Shown: positions 53,692 through 63,020, counted from the first letter of the stretch. The stretch: DNA of 64,000 nt from Castellaniella hirudinis_A (GCF_047468865.1 NZ_JBLGTV010000006.1:1-64000); one strand, 5' to 3'. Notes: generated by a model from the letters alone, not told the origin. Made by a program: numbers and translations.

Positions 53692-55737
53692 ATGAGCGCT
53701 TTGCCTGCCCCCGATCCCGCCATGGCCAATGCCATCCGCATCCTGGCCATGGATGCCGTTCAACAAGCCAATTCCGGGCACCCGGGCGCGCCCATGGGCA
53801 TGGCCGACATCGCCCATGTGTTGTGGACACGGCACTTGCGGCACAACCCGTCCGACCCCGCCTGGCTGGACCGCGACCGCTTCGTGCTGTCCAACGGGCA
53901 TGGCTCGATGCTGCTGTATGCCTTGCTGCATCTCAGCGGCTACGACCTCCCCATGGACGAACTGCGCCATTTCCGCCAGCTGCATTCGCGCACGCCGGGG
54001 CACCCCGAAGTCGGCATTACGCCGGGGGTCGAGACCACCACCGGGCCGCTGGGCCAGGGGCTGGCCAATGCCGTGGGCATGGCGCTGGCCCAGGCCCTGC
54101 TTGCGCAGGAATTCAACCGTCCAGGCCATACCATCATCGACCACGACACCTATGTATTCGTGGGCGACGGCTGCCTGATGGAAGGCATCTCCCATGAAGC
54201 CTGCTCGTTGGCGGGCACGCTGGGCCTGTCGCGCCTGATCGTGTTCTACGACGACAACGGCATCTCCATCGACGGCCAGGTGCGGGATTGGTTCGCCGAC
54301 GATACGCCGTCGCGCTTCGAGGCCTATGGCTGGAACGTCCTGCGCGGGGTCGATGGGCACGACATGAACGCCTTGGACGCGGCCATCACCCAGGCCCGGG
54401 CGCACGCCGCCGCGGGCCGCGGGCCCACCCTGGTCTGCTGCCGCACCGTCATCGGCCAAGGGGCCCCCACCAAGGCCGGCTCCGAGAAAGTCCACGGCGC
54501 CCCCCTGGGGGCCGACGAAATCGCCGCCGCCCGCAAGGCCATGGGCTGGTCGCACCCGCCGTTCGAGATCCCCCAGGCGGTGTACGACTACTGGAACGGC
54601 CGGTCGCGCGGCGCCCACCTGCAGTCCGACTGGCAGGTGCGCTTCGACCACTACGCCGAAGCCTATCCCGAACTGGCGGCCGAACTCTGCCGCCGCATGG
54701 CGGGCGAACTGCCCGCCGATTTCGCCCAGCGCGCCCAGGATCATATCCGCTCCACCCAGGACAAGGCCGAATCCATTGCCTCGCGCAAGGCCTCGCAGCA
54801 GTCCATCGCGGCATTCGCCGACATCCTGCCCGAACTCCTGGGCGGCTCGGCCGACCTGACCGGATCCAATTTCACCGACTGGAAGGGCGTCACGCCGGTG
54901 CGCCGCACGGCCGACGGCCTGCAGGGCGGGCGGCACATCAACTACGGGGTGCGCGAATTCGGCATGGCGGCCATCATGAATGGCCTGGCCCTGCATGGCG
55001 GCTACCTGCCCTTTGGCGGCACCTTCCTGACGTTTTCCGATTATTCGCGCAATGCCCTGCGCATGGCGGCGCTCATGAAACAACGGGTGGTGCACGTCTT
55101 CACCCACGATTCCATCGGCCTGGGCGAAGACGGCCCTACCCACCAGGCCGTCGAACATGCAGGCAGCCTGCGGCTGATCCCCAACCTGCACGTCTGGCGG
55201 CCTTGCGACACCACCGAAACCGCCGTCGCCTGGCAGGCCGCCCTGACGCGGCCCGCCAGCATCGGCATGGGCGTGCGGGACGGCGGGCCATCGGCCCTGC
55301 TGCTGTCGCGCCAGAATCTGCCGTTCGTGGCCCGCGACGCCGCCACCACCCAGGCCATCGCCCGGGGCGGCTACGTGCTGCGCGACATGGTCGGGGCCTG
55401 CGCCGTGCTGATCGCCACGGGCTCCGAAATCGAAATCGCCCTGCAGGCCCAGGATCGGCTGTCCGCGCGCGGCATCGCCACCCGGGTGGTGTCCATGCCC
55501 TGCACTCAGGTCTTTGACGCCCAGGACGCCGCCTGGCGCGCCAGCGTACTGCCCGCCGACCTGCCCCGGGTGGCCATCGAGGCCGGCGGGACGGCAACCT
55601 GGTACAAGTATGTCGGCACCACCGGGGCAGTGGTGGGTATCGACACCTTCGGCGAATCGGCACCCGCCGGTGTGTTGTTCAAGCACTTCCATCTCACGGC
55701 CGACCATGTGGCGGCCACTGTCGAACAGCTTTTGTAA
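53692..55737 (+). CDS. tkt: transketolase Tkt
   Basis: A 681-residue thiamine-diphosphate enzyme of the pentose phosphate and Calvin pathways. Key blocks are NSGHPGAPMGMADIAHVLW near 20, the ThDP/Mg motif GDGCLMEGISHEA near 160, HGAPLGADE near 265, and THDSIGLGEDGPTHQ near 470. ATG 53692 is taken; an in-frame TTG at 53677 adds five residues. gap starts 12 nt downstream, so they form one operon. Confidence 0.96.
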   Translation: MSALPAPDPAMANAIRILAMDAVQQANSGHPGAPMGMADIAHVLWTRHLRHNPSDPAWLDRDRFVLSNGHGSMLLYALLHLSGYDLPMDELRHFRQLHSRTPGHPEVGITPGVETTTGPLGQGLANAVGMALAQALLAQEFNRPGHTIIDHDTYVFVGDGCLMEGISHEACSLAGTLGLSRLIVFYDDNGISIDGQVRDWFADDTPSRFEAYGWNVLRGVDGHDMNALDAAITQARAHAAAGRGPTLVCCRTVIGQGAPTKAGSEKVHGAPLGADEIAAARKAMGWSHPPFEIPQAVYDYWNGRSRGAHLQSDWQVRFDHYAEAYPELAAELCRRMAGELPADFAQRAQDHIRSTQDKAESIASRKASQQSIAAFADILPELLGGSADLTGSNFTDWKGVTPVRRTADGLQGGRHINYGVREFGMAAIMNGLALHGGYLPFGGTFLTFSDYSRNALRMAALMKQRVVHVFTHDSIGLGEDGPTHQAVEHAGSLRLIPNLHVWRPCDTTETAVAWQAALTRPASIGMGVRDGGPSALLLSRQNLPFVARDAATTQAIARGGYVLRDMVGACAVLIATGSEIEIALQAQDRLSARGIATRVVSMPCTQVFDAQDAAWRASVLPADLPRVAIEAGGTATWYKYVGTTGAVVGIDTFGESAPAGVLFKHFHLTADHVAATVEQLL

Positions 55738-55749
55738 AGGAGTCTTTCC

Positions 55750-56760
55750 ATGACCATTCGCGTCGCCATCAACGGTTACGGTCGCATCGGCCGCAATATC
55801 CTGCGCGCCCACTACGAGGACGGCAAAAAGCACGACATCCAGATCGTGGCCATCAACGACCTGGGCAACCCGGAAACCAACGCCCACCTGACCCGCTACG
55901 ACACCGCGCATGGCCGCTTCCCCGGCACCGTCGAAGTCGATGGCGACAGCATGGTGGTCAACGGCGACCGCATCCGCGTGCTGGCCGAGCGCAATCCCGC
56001 CAATCTGCCCTGGGGCGATCTCAACGTGGACGTCGTGCTCGAATGCACGGGGCTGTTCACCTCCAAGGAAAAAGCCTCGGCCCACCTGGCGGGCGGCGCG
56101 AAAAAGGTCATTATTTCCGCGCCCGGCGGCAAGGACGTCGATGCCACCATCGTCTACGGCGTCAATCACCAGATCCTGAAATCCACGGATACCGTGATCT
56201 CCAATGCGTCTTGCACCACCAACTGCCTGGCCCCGCTGGTTCATCCCCTGCATCAGCAGCTGGGCATCGTCCACGGCCTGATGACCACGGTGCACGCCTA
56301 CACCAACGATCAGGTGCTCACCGACGTCTATCATTCCGACCTGCGCCGCGCCCGTTCGGCCACCCACAGCATGATCCCCACCAAGACCGGCGCGGCATCC
56401 GCCGTGGGCCTGGTGCTGCCCGAGCTCAACGGCAAGCTGGACGGCTACGCCATTCGCGTGCCGACCATCAATGTCTCCATCGTGGATCTGACCTTCGTCG
56501 CCACCCGCGACACCAGCGTGGACGAAGTCAACGGCATCCTGAAGGCCGCCGCCGAAGGCCCCCTGAAAGGCATCCTGGCCTACACCACCGAACCCCTGGT
56601 CTCGGTGGACTTCAACCACAGCCCGCTGTCCAGCACCGTGGATGCGGCCCTGACCAAGGTCACCGGCTCGCTGGTCAAGGTCTCCTCCTGGTACGACAAC
56701 GAGTGGGGCTTCTCCAACCGCATGCTGGACACCACCGTGGCCCTCATGGCCGCCCAGTGA
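55750..56760 (+). CDS. gap: glyceraldehyde-3-phosphate dehydrogenase, type I
   Basis: A 336-residue NAD(P)-dependent glycolytic enzyme. It has the nucleotide fold INGYGRIGRNILRA and the active-site Cys in SNASCTTNCLAP near 155. Other conserved segments are HSDLRRARSATHSMIPTKTGAA and WYDNEWGFSNRM at the end. It follows tkt after 12 nt and is followed by an intrinsic terminator. Confidence 0.97.
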   Translation: MTIRVAINGYGRIGRNILRAHYEDGKKHDIQIVAINDLGNPETNAHLTRYDTAHGRFPGTVEVDGDSMVVNGDRIRVLAERNPANLPWGDLNVDVVLECTGLFTSKEKASAHLAGGAKKVIISAPGGKDVDATIVYGVNHQILKSTDTVISNASCTTNCLAPLVHPLHQQLGIVHGLMTTVHAYTNDQVLTDVYHSDLRRARSATHSMIPTKTGAASAVGLVLPELNGKLDGYAIRVPTINVSIVDLTFVATRDTSVDEVNGILKAAAEGPLKGILAYTTEPLVSVDFNHSPLSSTVDAALTKVTGSLVKVSSWYDNEWGFSNRMLDTTVALMAAQ

Positions 56761-56789
56761 TGACCGCGACGTGATGGCCGCGTCTTGAT

Positions 56790-56818
56790 GCGGCGTCACT
56801 GATTGCGGCGTCACTGAT
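56790..56818 (+). repeat. tandem 15-bp direct repeat after gap
   Basis: GCGGCGTCACTGAT occurs at 56790-56803 and again at 56805-56818, one base apart, about 30 nt after the gap stop. Related fragments (GCGACGTGATGGCCGCGTC) lie just before. It looks like a small local duplication in non-coding sequence. Confidence 0.7.
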
Positions 56819-56878
56819 GCACGGCTGGCCTGCGGGCCAGGGGCACCCTGCCGGGCGATGGGCTGGGCGAGGTGCCGC

Positions 56879-56906
56879 AAAGGGCGGGGAAACCTGCCCT
56901 TTTTTC
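56879..56906 (+). terminator. intrinsic terminator/attenuator between gap and pgk
   Basis: AAAGGGCGGG (56879-56888) pairs with CCTGCCCTTT (56893-56902, one G-U) around a GAAA tetraloop, followed by further T residues. It can end the tkt-gap transcript. pgk begins 71 nt later and would need readthrough or its own promoter. Confidence 0.85.
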
Positions 56907-56976
56907 AGTTTTGGCCGGCTGCTTGCCTCCCGGGCTGGGATACGCAATCGGCCGCTTGCTTTCACCAAGGACTCTC

Positions 56977-58167
56977 ATGACGATACAAACCCTCTCCGAC
57001 CTGGCGCAGGCTGGCGCCCTGGCGGGCAAGCGCGTCTTCATCCGTTCCGATCTCAATGTGCCGCTGGATGGCGGCGAAATCACCGAGGACACCCGCGTGC
57101 GGGCCTCCGTTCCGGCCATCGAACTCGCCCTGAAGGCGGGGGCCGCCGTCATGGTGACTTCGCACCTGGGGCGCCCCAAGGAAGGCGTGCTCAACCCCGA
57201 GGACAGCCTGCGGCCGGTGGCGGTGCGCCTGGGCGAACTGCTGGGCCGGCCCGTGCGCCTGGTGGCCAACTGGCTGGATGGCGTCACCGTGCAGCCCGGC
57301 GAAGTCGTCCTGCTCGAAAACTGCCGCTGCAACCCCGGTGAAAAGAAAAACGACCCCGATCTGGCCCGCCGCATGGCGGCCCTGTGCGATGTCTACGTCA
57401 ATGACGCCTTTGGCACCGCTCACCGGGCCGAAGCCACCACCGAAGGCATTGCCCGCTTTGCCCCGGCGGCCTGCGCCGGCCCCCTGCTGGCGGCGGAACT
57501 CGACGCCCTGGGCCGCGCCCTGCAGGCCCCGCAGCGGCCCCTGGTGGCCATCGTGGGGGGCTCCAAGGTCTCCACCAAGCTGTCCATCCTGCAGGCCCTG
57601 GCCGACAAGGTCGACCAGTTGATCGTGGGCGGCGGCATTGCCAACACCTTCATGCTGGCGGCGGGTTTGCCGATCGGCAAGTCCCTGGCCGAACCCGACC
57701 AGGTGGATCAGGCCAAGGCCGTCATCCAGGCCATGCAGGCGCGGGGCGTGCAAGTGCCGATCCCGGTGGACGTGGTGGTGGCCACGCGCTTTGCCGCCGA
57801 TGCCCCGGCCACGGTCAAGGCGGCCGCCGACGTCGGCCCGGATGACCTGATCCTGGACATTGGCCCGCAGACCGCCGCCCGGCTGGCGCAGCAGCTGCGC
57901 CAGGCCGGCACCATTGTCTGGAACGGCCCGGTGGGCGTGTTTGAATTCGAGGCCTTCGCTCAGGGCACGCAAACCATCGCCCAGGCGATTGCGGATTCCA
58001 GCGGTTTTTCCATCGCCGGCGGGGGCGACACCCTGGCCGCCATCGCCAAATACAGCATCGCCGATCGCGTCGGTTATATCTCCACCGGCGGCGGCGCGTT
58101 CCTGGAATTCCTCGAAGGCAAGACCCTGCCCGCCGTGGCCGCCCTGCAGGCGCGCAGCGGCCAATAA
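56977..58167 (+). CDS. pgk: phosphoglycerate kinase Pgk
   Basis: A 396-residue glycolytic kinase. Signatures are KRVFIRSDLNVPLDGGEITED at the start, TSHLGRPKEG near 57, VVLLENCRCNPGEKKNDP near 110, VGGSKVSTKL near 195, and the nucleotide loop GGGDTLAAI near 345. ATG 56977 has AAGGA 8 nt upstream. The in-frame reading from 56872 crosses the terminator and is discarded. Confidence 0.97.
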   Translation: MTIQTLSDLAQAGALAGKRVFIRSDLNVPLDGGEITEDTRVRASVPAIELALKAGAAVMVTSHLGRPKEGVLNPEDSLRPVAVRLGELLGRPVRLVANWLDGVTVQPGEVVLLENCRCNPGEKKNDPDLARRMAALCDVYVNDAFGTAHRAEATTEGIARFAPAACAGPLLAAELDALGRALQAPQRPLVAIVGGSKVSTKLSILQALADKVDQLIVGGGIANTFMLAAGLPIGKSLAEPDQVDQAKAVIQAMQARGVQVPIPVDVVVATRFAADAPATVKAAADVGPDDLILDIGPQTAARLAQQLRQAGTIVWNGPVGVFEFEAFAQGTQTIAQAIADSSGFSIAGGGDTLAAIAKYSIADRVGYISTGGGAFLEFLEGKTLPAVAALQARSGQ

Positions 58168-58204
58168 GCTGGGAGTCTTGGGCGCGGGATCCCCCAAGGT
58201 CTGT

Positions 58205-58210
58205 TAGAAT
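58205..58210 (+). promoter_or_regulatory. -10 element of the 4.5S RNA promoter
   Basis: TAGAAT differs from TATAAT at one position and ends 6 nt before the predicted RNA start. A good -35 at 17 nt spacing is not evident (a TTGGGC at 58178 would give 21 nt), so the -35 remains open. Confidence 0.6.
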
Positions 58211-58216
58211 TCATGC

Positions 58217-58311
58217 GGCGGGCCCCTTCGCATGGTTCGGCGGTCAACCTGGTCAGGTCGGGAACGAAGCAGCCACAGCCGTGCGGAACCAGTGCCGAAG
58301 TCAGGCTCGCC
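58217..58311 (+). ncRNA. ffs: 4.5S signal recognition particle RNA
   Basis: About 95 nt. The conserved SRP core GGTCAGGTCGGGAACGAAGCAGCCACAG (58251-58278; a family-typical GGTCAGG followed by GAAGCAGCC) forms the Ffh-binding symmetric and asymmetric loops. The ends GGCGGGCC and GGCTCGCC pair to close the helix, followed by TTTTCTTTT as terminator. A -10 element TAGAAT (58205-58210) sits exactly 6 nt before the proposed first base, supporting the 5' end. dnaX begins 32 nt downstream, a conserved neighbour. Confidence 0.93.
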
Positions 58312-58343
58312 TTTTCTTTTGGTCTTTTCCGGGTGGCCGCTCC

Positions 58344-60668
58344 ATGAGCTATCTTGTCCTGGCGCGCAAGTGGCGCCCCCGTTCCTTCGATACCCTGATT
58401 GGCCAGGATCACGTCGTCCGGGCCCTGATCCACGCCTTGTCGTCGGGCCGCCTGCACCACGCCTGGTTGTTCACCGGCACGCGCGGGGTCGGCAAGACCA
58501 CGCTGTCGCGCATTCTGGCCAAATCGCTCAATTGCGCCGATGGCGTCACGGCCACGCCCTGCGGTCATTGCCAGGCCTGCACCGAAATCGACGCGGGCCG
58601 CTTTGTCGATTACATCGAGCTCGACGCCGCCTCCAACCGGGGGGTGGACGAAATGACCCAGCTGCTGGAACAGGCCGTCTACGCGCCGTCGTCGGGCCGC
58701 TACAAGGTCTACATGATCGACGAAGTCCACATGCTGACCGGGCATGCCTTCAACGCCATGCTGAAGACCCTGGAAGAACCTCCGCCGCACGTCAAGTTCA
58801 TCCTGGCCACCACCGATCCGCAAAAAATCCCCGTCACGGTGCTGTCGCGCTGCCTGCAGTTCAATCTGAAGCAAATGACCGTGCCGGCCATCACCGGACA
58901 CCTGCAATATATTTTGCAGCAGGAAGCCATTCCGGCCGATGTCCCCGCATTGCGCCTGATCGCCCAGGCGGCGGCGGGCTCCATGCGCGATGCCCTGTCG
59001 CTGACCGATCAGGCCATTTCCTATGCGGCGGGCAATCTCACCGCCGCGGCGATCAGCGACATGCTGGGCACGCTGGATCAGGAACACCTGGCGGCCCTGT
59101 TGCGCGCCCTGGCGCAGGCGGATGCCCAGGCCGTGGTGGCCGTGGCCGACGACTTGTCCGCCCGGGGCCTGTCGTTCCAGGCGGCCTTGGCCGATCTGGC
59201 CATCCTGCTGTCCCGGGTGGCCATCGCCCAGCGTCTGGGCCATGCGCAGGCGGACGATCCTCAGGCCGACGTCATCACCGAACTCGCGGGCCTGCTGTCG
59301 CCCGACGACCTGCAGCTGTTCTACGCCGTGGCCGTTCACAGCCGCCAGGAACTTTCCCTGGCCCCGGACGAATACGCCGGCTTTGTCATGGCCTGTCTGC
59401 GCATGCTGGCGCTGCTGCCCCCCGACCGCCTGCCGCCCGTGCGCCTGGATCCTGCCCGCGCCGCCGGCCCCGCCCCGGCCGAACCGGCCAATACCGTCGG
59501 GGCCGGGCCGGTGGCGGCGTTGCCGCCCGCCGCGCCGCCGGCGGCCGAATCGGCTGCACCAGCCCCTGCGGCGGCCCCGGCCGAGGCGCGGGCCCCCGGC
59601 GATGCGGCGACGCCCGCCGAGGTGCCGCTGGGGCAGGCGGGCATGGCCCCGGAGCCCCCGATCCAGGGGTCTGGGGTGCAAGAGCCCCCGGCCTGGGAAG
59701 ACCCGCCGCCGGCGGCCATCCCGGCCGCTTCGCCATCGGCGTCGCCGTCCCTGCCGGCTGTGGATCAATCGGCTGCCCCGCCGAGTGGGCCAAGACTCGC
59801 GCACCCGGCGGGTGGATCGGCGGATCGGACATCCGAGCCTTGCCCGGATGCTTCGCCAACGGCGGTATCCCCGGCCGTGTCAATGACCGTGTCGACGGCA
59901 ACACCGGCCCCGGCGGCCGTCGATGCGCCGCGTGCCGAAGCGGCGGTCTTGCCCGCCGCGTCGGCCGACCCAATCCCTGTGAGCCAACCGGTGACGCGGC
60001 CCGCTGACGGCGACGCCTCGGGCGCCGACTGGACGGCGCAGGTTCCCGACGTCGAGGACGTCCAGGATGCCCAGGCGGCGTTGGACGCCGACTGGACCAC
60101 CCAGCTGGCGGACTTGCCCGATCATTTCGGCCAGGCCGCCGACCCGGACGATGTATTGCTGGACGATGGCCTGCCCCTCGCCAGCTTGCCTGACCTGCCC
60201 GGCGCTGATCTGCCGGTCAAGCTGCCGGGCCTGCCCAAATCCGGCGCCGGGGCGGAGGCGGCCCCGGCCGTGCCCGACCCCGCCACCTTGACCTCGGCCG
60301 ATTGGCCCGCCGTGGCCCAGGCGCTGCCGGTGACCGGGGCGGCCCGCGCCCTGGCCCTGAACAGCGAATGGCTGTCGGGCGACGATCATCAGATCCGCCT
60401 GCAGGTGGCCATCCACACCCTCACCGAAGGCGGGGCGCTGGATCGCCTGCGCACCGGGCTGACCGAGCACTTTGGCCGCGTCCTGCGGCTGGACGTGCAA
60501 TACGGCCATACCGGCGGCGACACCGCCTATGCCGTGGATCAGGCCGCCCAGGCCCGGCGCCAGCGGGCCGCCGAAGACGCCGCTGCGCAAGACCCCCTGG
60601 TGCAGGCGCTGACGGCGCAATTTGACGCCCGCCTTGTGCCGGGGTCGGTGCGCCCGCCTGCGGTATAG
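58344..60668 (+). CDS. dnaX: DNA polymerase III subunit gamma/tau DnaX
   Basis: A 774-residue clamp-loader ATPase. The AAA+ part (1 to about 365) opens with YLVLARKWRPRSFDTLIGQDHVVRAL. The Walker A is GTRGVGKTTLSRILAKSLNC, the zinc Cys are in CADGVTATPCGHCQAC, Walker B is VYMIDEVHMLT, and the SRC motif is LSRCLQFNLK. Residues of about 370-600 are a very Ala/Pro-rich linker. The C-terminal tau domain (about 640-774) contacts polymerase alpha. ATG 58344 is taken; upstream in-frame sequence overlaps ffs. No clear programmed frameshift signal at the usual place was seen. Confidence 0.95.
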   Translation: MSYLVLARKWRPRSFDTLIGQDHVVRALIHALSSGRLHHAWLFTGTRGVGKTTLSRILAKSLNCADGVTATPCGHCQACTEIDAGRFVDYIELDAASNRGVDEMTQLLEQAVYAPSSGRYKVYMIDEVHMLTGHAFNAMLKTLEEPPPHVKFILATTDPQKIPVTVLSRCLQFNLKQMTVPAITGHLQYILQQEAIPADVPALRLIAQAAAGSMRDALSLTDQAISYAAGNLTAAAISDMLGTLDQEHLAALLRALAQADAQAVVAVADDLSARGLSFQAALADLAILLSRVAIAQRLGHAQADDPQADVITELAGLLSPDDLQLFYAVAVHSRQELSLAPDEYAGFVMACLRMLALLPPDRLPPVRLDPARAAGPAPAEPANTVGAGPVAALPPAAPPAAESAAPAPAAAPAEARAPGDAATPAEVPLGQAGMAPEPPIQGSGVQEPPAWEDPPPAAIPAASPSASPSLPAVDQSAAPPSGPRLAHPAGGSADRTSEPCPDASPTAVSPAVSMTVSTATPAPAAVDAPRAEAAVLPAASADPIPVSQPVTRPADGDASGADWTAQVPDVEDVQDAQAALDADWTTQLADLPDHFGQAADPDDVLLDDGLPLASLPDLPGADLPVKLPGLPKSGAGAEAAPAVPDPATLTSADWPAVAQALPVTGAARALALNSEWLSGDDHQIRLQVAIHTLTEGGALDRLRTGLTEHFGRVLRLDVQYGHTGGDTAYAVDQAAQARRQRAAEDAAAQDPLVQALTAQFDARLVPGSVRPPAV

Positions 60669-60711
60669 TCCTTGTTTTTATTTTCACTCCCTATTCGATC
60701 AGGACAAGACG

Positions 60712-61038
60712 ATGATGAAAGGTCAGATTGCCGGTTTGATGCGCCAGGCGCAGCAAATGCAGGAAAACATGAAAAAAGCCCAGGACGCCCTGGCCGATAT
60801 TCTGGTTGAAGGCGCGGCGGGCGGCGGCTTGGTCAAGGTCTCCATGAGCTGCAAGTTCGACGTCAAGCGCGTCGTCATCGACCCCAGCCTGTTCGATGAC
60901 GACCGCGACATGATCGAAGACCTCGTCGCGGCGGCCTTCAACGACGCCCAGCGCAAGGCCGAAGCCACCGCCCAGGAAAAAATGTCCGCCGTCACGGCGG
61001 GCATGTCCTTGCCCGCCGGGATGAAGCTGCCCTTCTGA
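60712..61038 (+). CDS. ybaB: nucleoid-associated protein YbaB/EbfC
   Basis: A 108-residue DNA-binding dimer. It opens MMKGQIAGLMRQAQQMQENMKKAQ. The core is VKVSMSCKFDVKRVVIDPSLF and the end is AGMSLPAGMKLPF, typical for the family. Two consecutive ATGs (60712, 60715) are possible starts. It lies between dnaX and recR, the conserved order. Confidence 0.96.
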   Translation: MMKGQIAGLMRQAQQMQENMKKAQDALADILVEGAAGGGLVKVSMSCKFDVKRVVIDPSLFDDDRDMIEDLVAAAFNDAQRKAEATAQEKMSAVTAGMSLPAGMKLPF

Positions 61039-61039
61039 G

Positions 61040-61648
61040 ATGGCCCGCAGCCTGCCCGAGCCCGAGCCCCTGCGGGCGCTGATCGACGCCTTGCGCCGCT
61101 TGCCCGGGGTGGGGGTGCGCGGTGCGCGGCGCATGGCCTATCATTTGCTGCAGAACGACCCCGATGGCGCGGTGCGCCTGGGCGACGCTCTGCGCGCCGC
61201 CGTGGACGGCCTGTGCCACTGCAGCCGCTGCCATTCGTTTTCGCAGACCCCGGTGTGCGCCATCTGTGAAGACCCCGACCGCGACGCCAGCCAGCTGTGC
61301 GTGGTGGAAACCCCCGCCGACCAGAACATGATCGAATCCAGCCACGGTTACCGGGGCCTGTATTATGTGCTGATGGGCCGCCTGGCCCCGCTGGAAGGTG
61401 TCGGCCCCGACCAAGTGCGCTTCGCCCAGCTGCTGCAGCGCGTGGCCGACGACCAGGTGCGCGAAGTCATCCTGGCCACCAATTTCACCGCTGAAGGCGA
61501 CACCACGGCCTATTACCTGGCCGACATGCTGCGCGACCGCGGCCTGACCGTCACCCGCCTGGCCCGGGGCGTGCCCAGCGGCAGCGAACTGGAATACGTC
61601 GATGCCGGCACCATTGCCTGGGCGCTGATGGAGCGCCGCCAGCAGTAA
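61040..61648 (+). CDS. recR: recombination protein RecR
   Basis: A 202-residue DNA repair protein acting with RecF and RecO to load RecA on gaps. Features are LRRLPGVGVRGARRMAYHLL (HhH region) near 13, a four-Cys zinc finger CHCSRCHSFSQTPVCAIC near 57, and a Toprim domain with VVETPADQNMIE. It starts 1 nt after ybaB. Confidence 0.97.
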   Translation: MARSLPEPEPLRALIDALRRLPGVGVRGARRMAYHLLQNDPDGAVRLGDALRAAVDGLCHCSRCHSFSQTPVCAICEDPDRDASQLCVVETPADQNMIESSHGYRGLYYVLMGRLAPLEGVGPDQVRFAQLLQRVADDQVREVILATNFTAEGDTTAYYLADMLRDRGLTVTRLARGVPSGSELEYVDAGTIAWALMERRQQ

Positions 61649-61833
61649 GCTTCGCGGGCTGTCCTGCTGGGGGCTGGCGGATTCCCCCTACCCAATTGTT
61701 GTGCGCTATCGGTTCCGGCCGGATGGCAGCGGCCGTGGACTGCGAGACCGTCCGTGCGGCCCGTCCCGTTGAGTCAGAAGCCTGGAAGCCGTGATCATGA
61801 ACGCACTGCTTGCAGTCTTCCTTCCGAAGAAAA

Positions 61834-61881
61834 TCAGAAATTAATTTCTAATGGTTAACACTAAAAGAAAAAAATTTCTGA
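61834..61881. promoter_or_regulatory. inverted repeat upstream of the sugar ABC operon
   Basis: TCAGAAATT (61834-61842) is perfectly inverted as AATTTCTGA (61873-61881), 30 bp apart. The left half also sits in a 14-bp palindrome AGAAATTAATTTCT (61836-61849). Spacing of repeated half-sites about three to four helical turns apart suggests an operator, possibly of a LacI- or ROK-type regulator; this is inference from layout only. Confidence 0.45.
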
Positions 61882-61908
61882 CTAAAGGATAATGACGCCA
61901 TGATCTGA

Positions 61909-61950
61909 ACGCCGGCACAGGTGGCCAGGTCATTGCCACGCCGGCACAGG
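61909..61950 (+). repeat. 13-bp direct repeat upstream of the sugar ABC operon
   Basis: ACGCCGGCACAGG occurs at 61909-61921 and 61938-61950 (29 bp centre to centre). It lies in the leader of the binding-protein gene, 33 nt before its ATG. It may be a duplicated regulatory half-site or a simple duplication. Confidence 0.55.
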
Positions 61951-61982
61951 CGTGCAGTATCCCGACCATCCAAGGAGACAAC

Positions 61983-63011
61983 ATGAAGGCTACTCAATGT
62001 GGGCGATTTCTCGGCGCACTGGCGATCACGACCCTGCTGGCGGCAGGGTCGGCCCATGCGGCCGGGCGCTATGTGTTCATCAGCCATGCGCCGGACTCGG
62101 ATTCGTGGTGGAGTACCGTTCGCAATGCGCTGAAGGGGGCGGCAACCGATTTCGACGTCACGGTCGACTACCGCAACCCGCCAAACGGCGATTTGGCGGA
62201 TATGGCGCGTCTGGTCGAACAAGCCGCTGCGCAAAATTACGATGGTGTGGTGGTTTCGATTGCGGATTTCAACGTGCTGCAAGGGGCCATCAAAAAGGTC
62301 ACGGACAAGCATATCCCGCTGATCACGGCCAATTCCGGCACGGCCGAACAGAGTGAAAAGCTCGGGGCCATCATGCACGTGGGCCAGGAGGAATATAGCG
62401 CCGGTTATGGCGCGGGCCAGCGGGCCAAAGCGGCCGGTGTGAGCAGTTTTGTTTGTGTCAACCATTATGCGACCAACCCCGCCTCTTTCGAGCGCTGCCG
62501 CGGCTTCGGGGATGCGCTGGGCGTGGATTTCAGAAAAAGCACAATCGACACGGGCGTTGACCCCGCCCAGATCGAGAGCATGACCAGCGCTTATTTGCGC
62601 CGCAACCCGGACACCCAGGCCGTTTTTGCCTTGGGGCCGATTTCCGCGCAGGGTGTCTTGCAGACGATCAAGAAAATGGACTTGAAGGGCAAGATTTATT
62701 TCGCGACGATGGATTTGTCCAATGAAATATCGCGCGGCATAAAAGACGGCACGATTGCTTTCGCCGTCGATCAGCAGCCTTATCTGCAAGGCTATATTCC
62801 GATTGCCATCATGGCGATCATGAAGCAGACCGGCAATCCCGATCTGGAAGCCGCGACCACGGCCTTCAAAATCGATTCGAAGGTGGCCAAGCGCCTGGAG
62901 GCCTATGGGCTGACGCCCAATTACGGCCCGCGCAATATCAGTTCGGGCCCGGGCTTTGTCACGCGCGACAACATCGCCAAAGTTGAACGCTACGCCGGCC
63001 AGTACCGCTAA
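61983..63011 (+). CDS. periplasmic sugar-binding protein of an ABC transporter
   Basis: A 342-residue substrate-binding protein of the RbsB-like (Peripla_BP_4) group. Signal peptide: MKATQCGRFLGALAITTLLAAGSAHA, cleaved near residue 26. The mature part has two lobes with SHAPDSDSWWSTVRNALKGAA, VVVSIADFNVLQGAIKKVTDKHIPLITANSGT and FAVDQQPYLQGYIPIAIMAIM, typical hinge segments. The ligand is not evident; ribose, inositol and similar compounds are all possible. AAGGAG precedes the ATG. The permease gene follows after 9 nt. Confidence 0.88.
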   Translation: MKATQCGRFLGALAITTLLAAGSAHAAGRYVFISHAPDSDSWWSTVRNALKGAATDFDVTVDYRNPPNGDLADMARLVEQAAAQNYDGVVVSIADFNVLQGAIKKVTDKHIPLITANSGTAEQSEKLGAIMHVGQEEYSAGYGAGQRAKAAGVSSFVCVNHYATNPASFERCRGFGDALGVDFRKSTIDTGVDPAQIESMTSAYLRRNPDTQAVFALGPISAQGVLQTIKKMDLKGKIYFATMDLSNEISRGIKDGTIAFAVDQQPYLQGYIPIAIMAIMKQTGNPDLEAATTAFKIDSKVAKRLEAYGLTPNYGPRNISSGPGFVTRDNIAKVERYAGQYR

Positions 63012-63020
63012 TCCCGCGCC

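Larger units (their letters stand above)
61649..61982. other. intergenic region between recR and the sugar transporter genes
   Basis: Contains a clear switch in composition. The first 140 bp are GC-rich like recR; 61790-61900 is AT-rich with two repeat pairs listed separately; then the ribosome site AAGGAG leads into the binding-protein gene. No RNA gene or convincing small open frame was recognised. The repeats suggest operator sites for a local regulator that is not in this window. Confidence 0.55.

Noticed and set aside
58815..58832. Run of six A in dnaX as a possible frameshift site for the short gamma product
   Set aside because: It is inside the ATPase domain at about codon 160, far earlier than known dnaX shift sites, and the codon phase (CAA AAA ATC) does not fit the slippery pattern.
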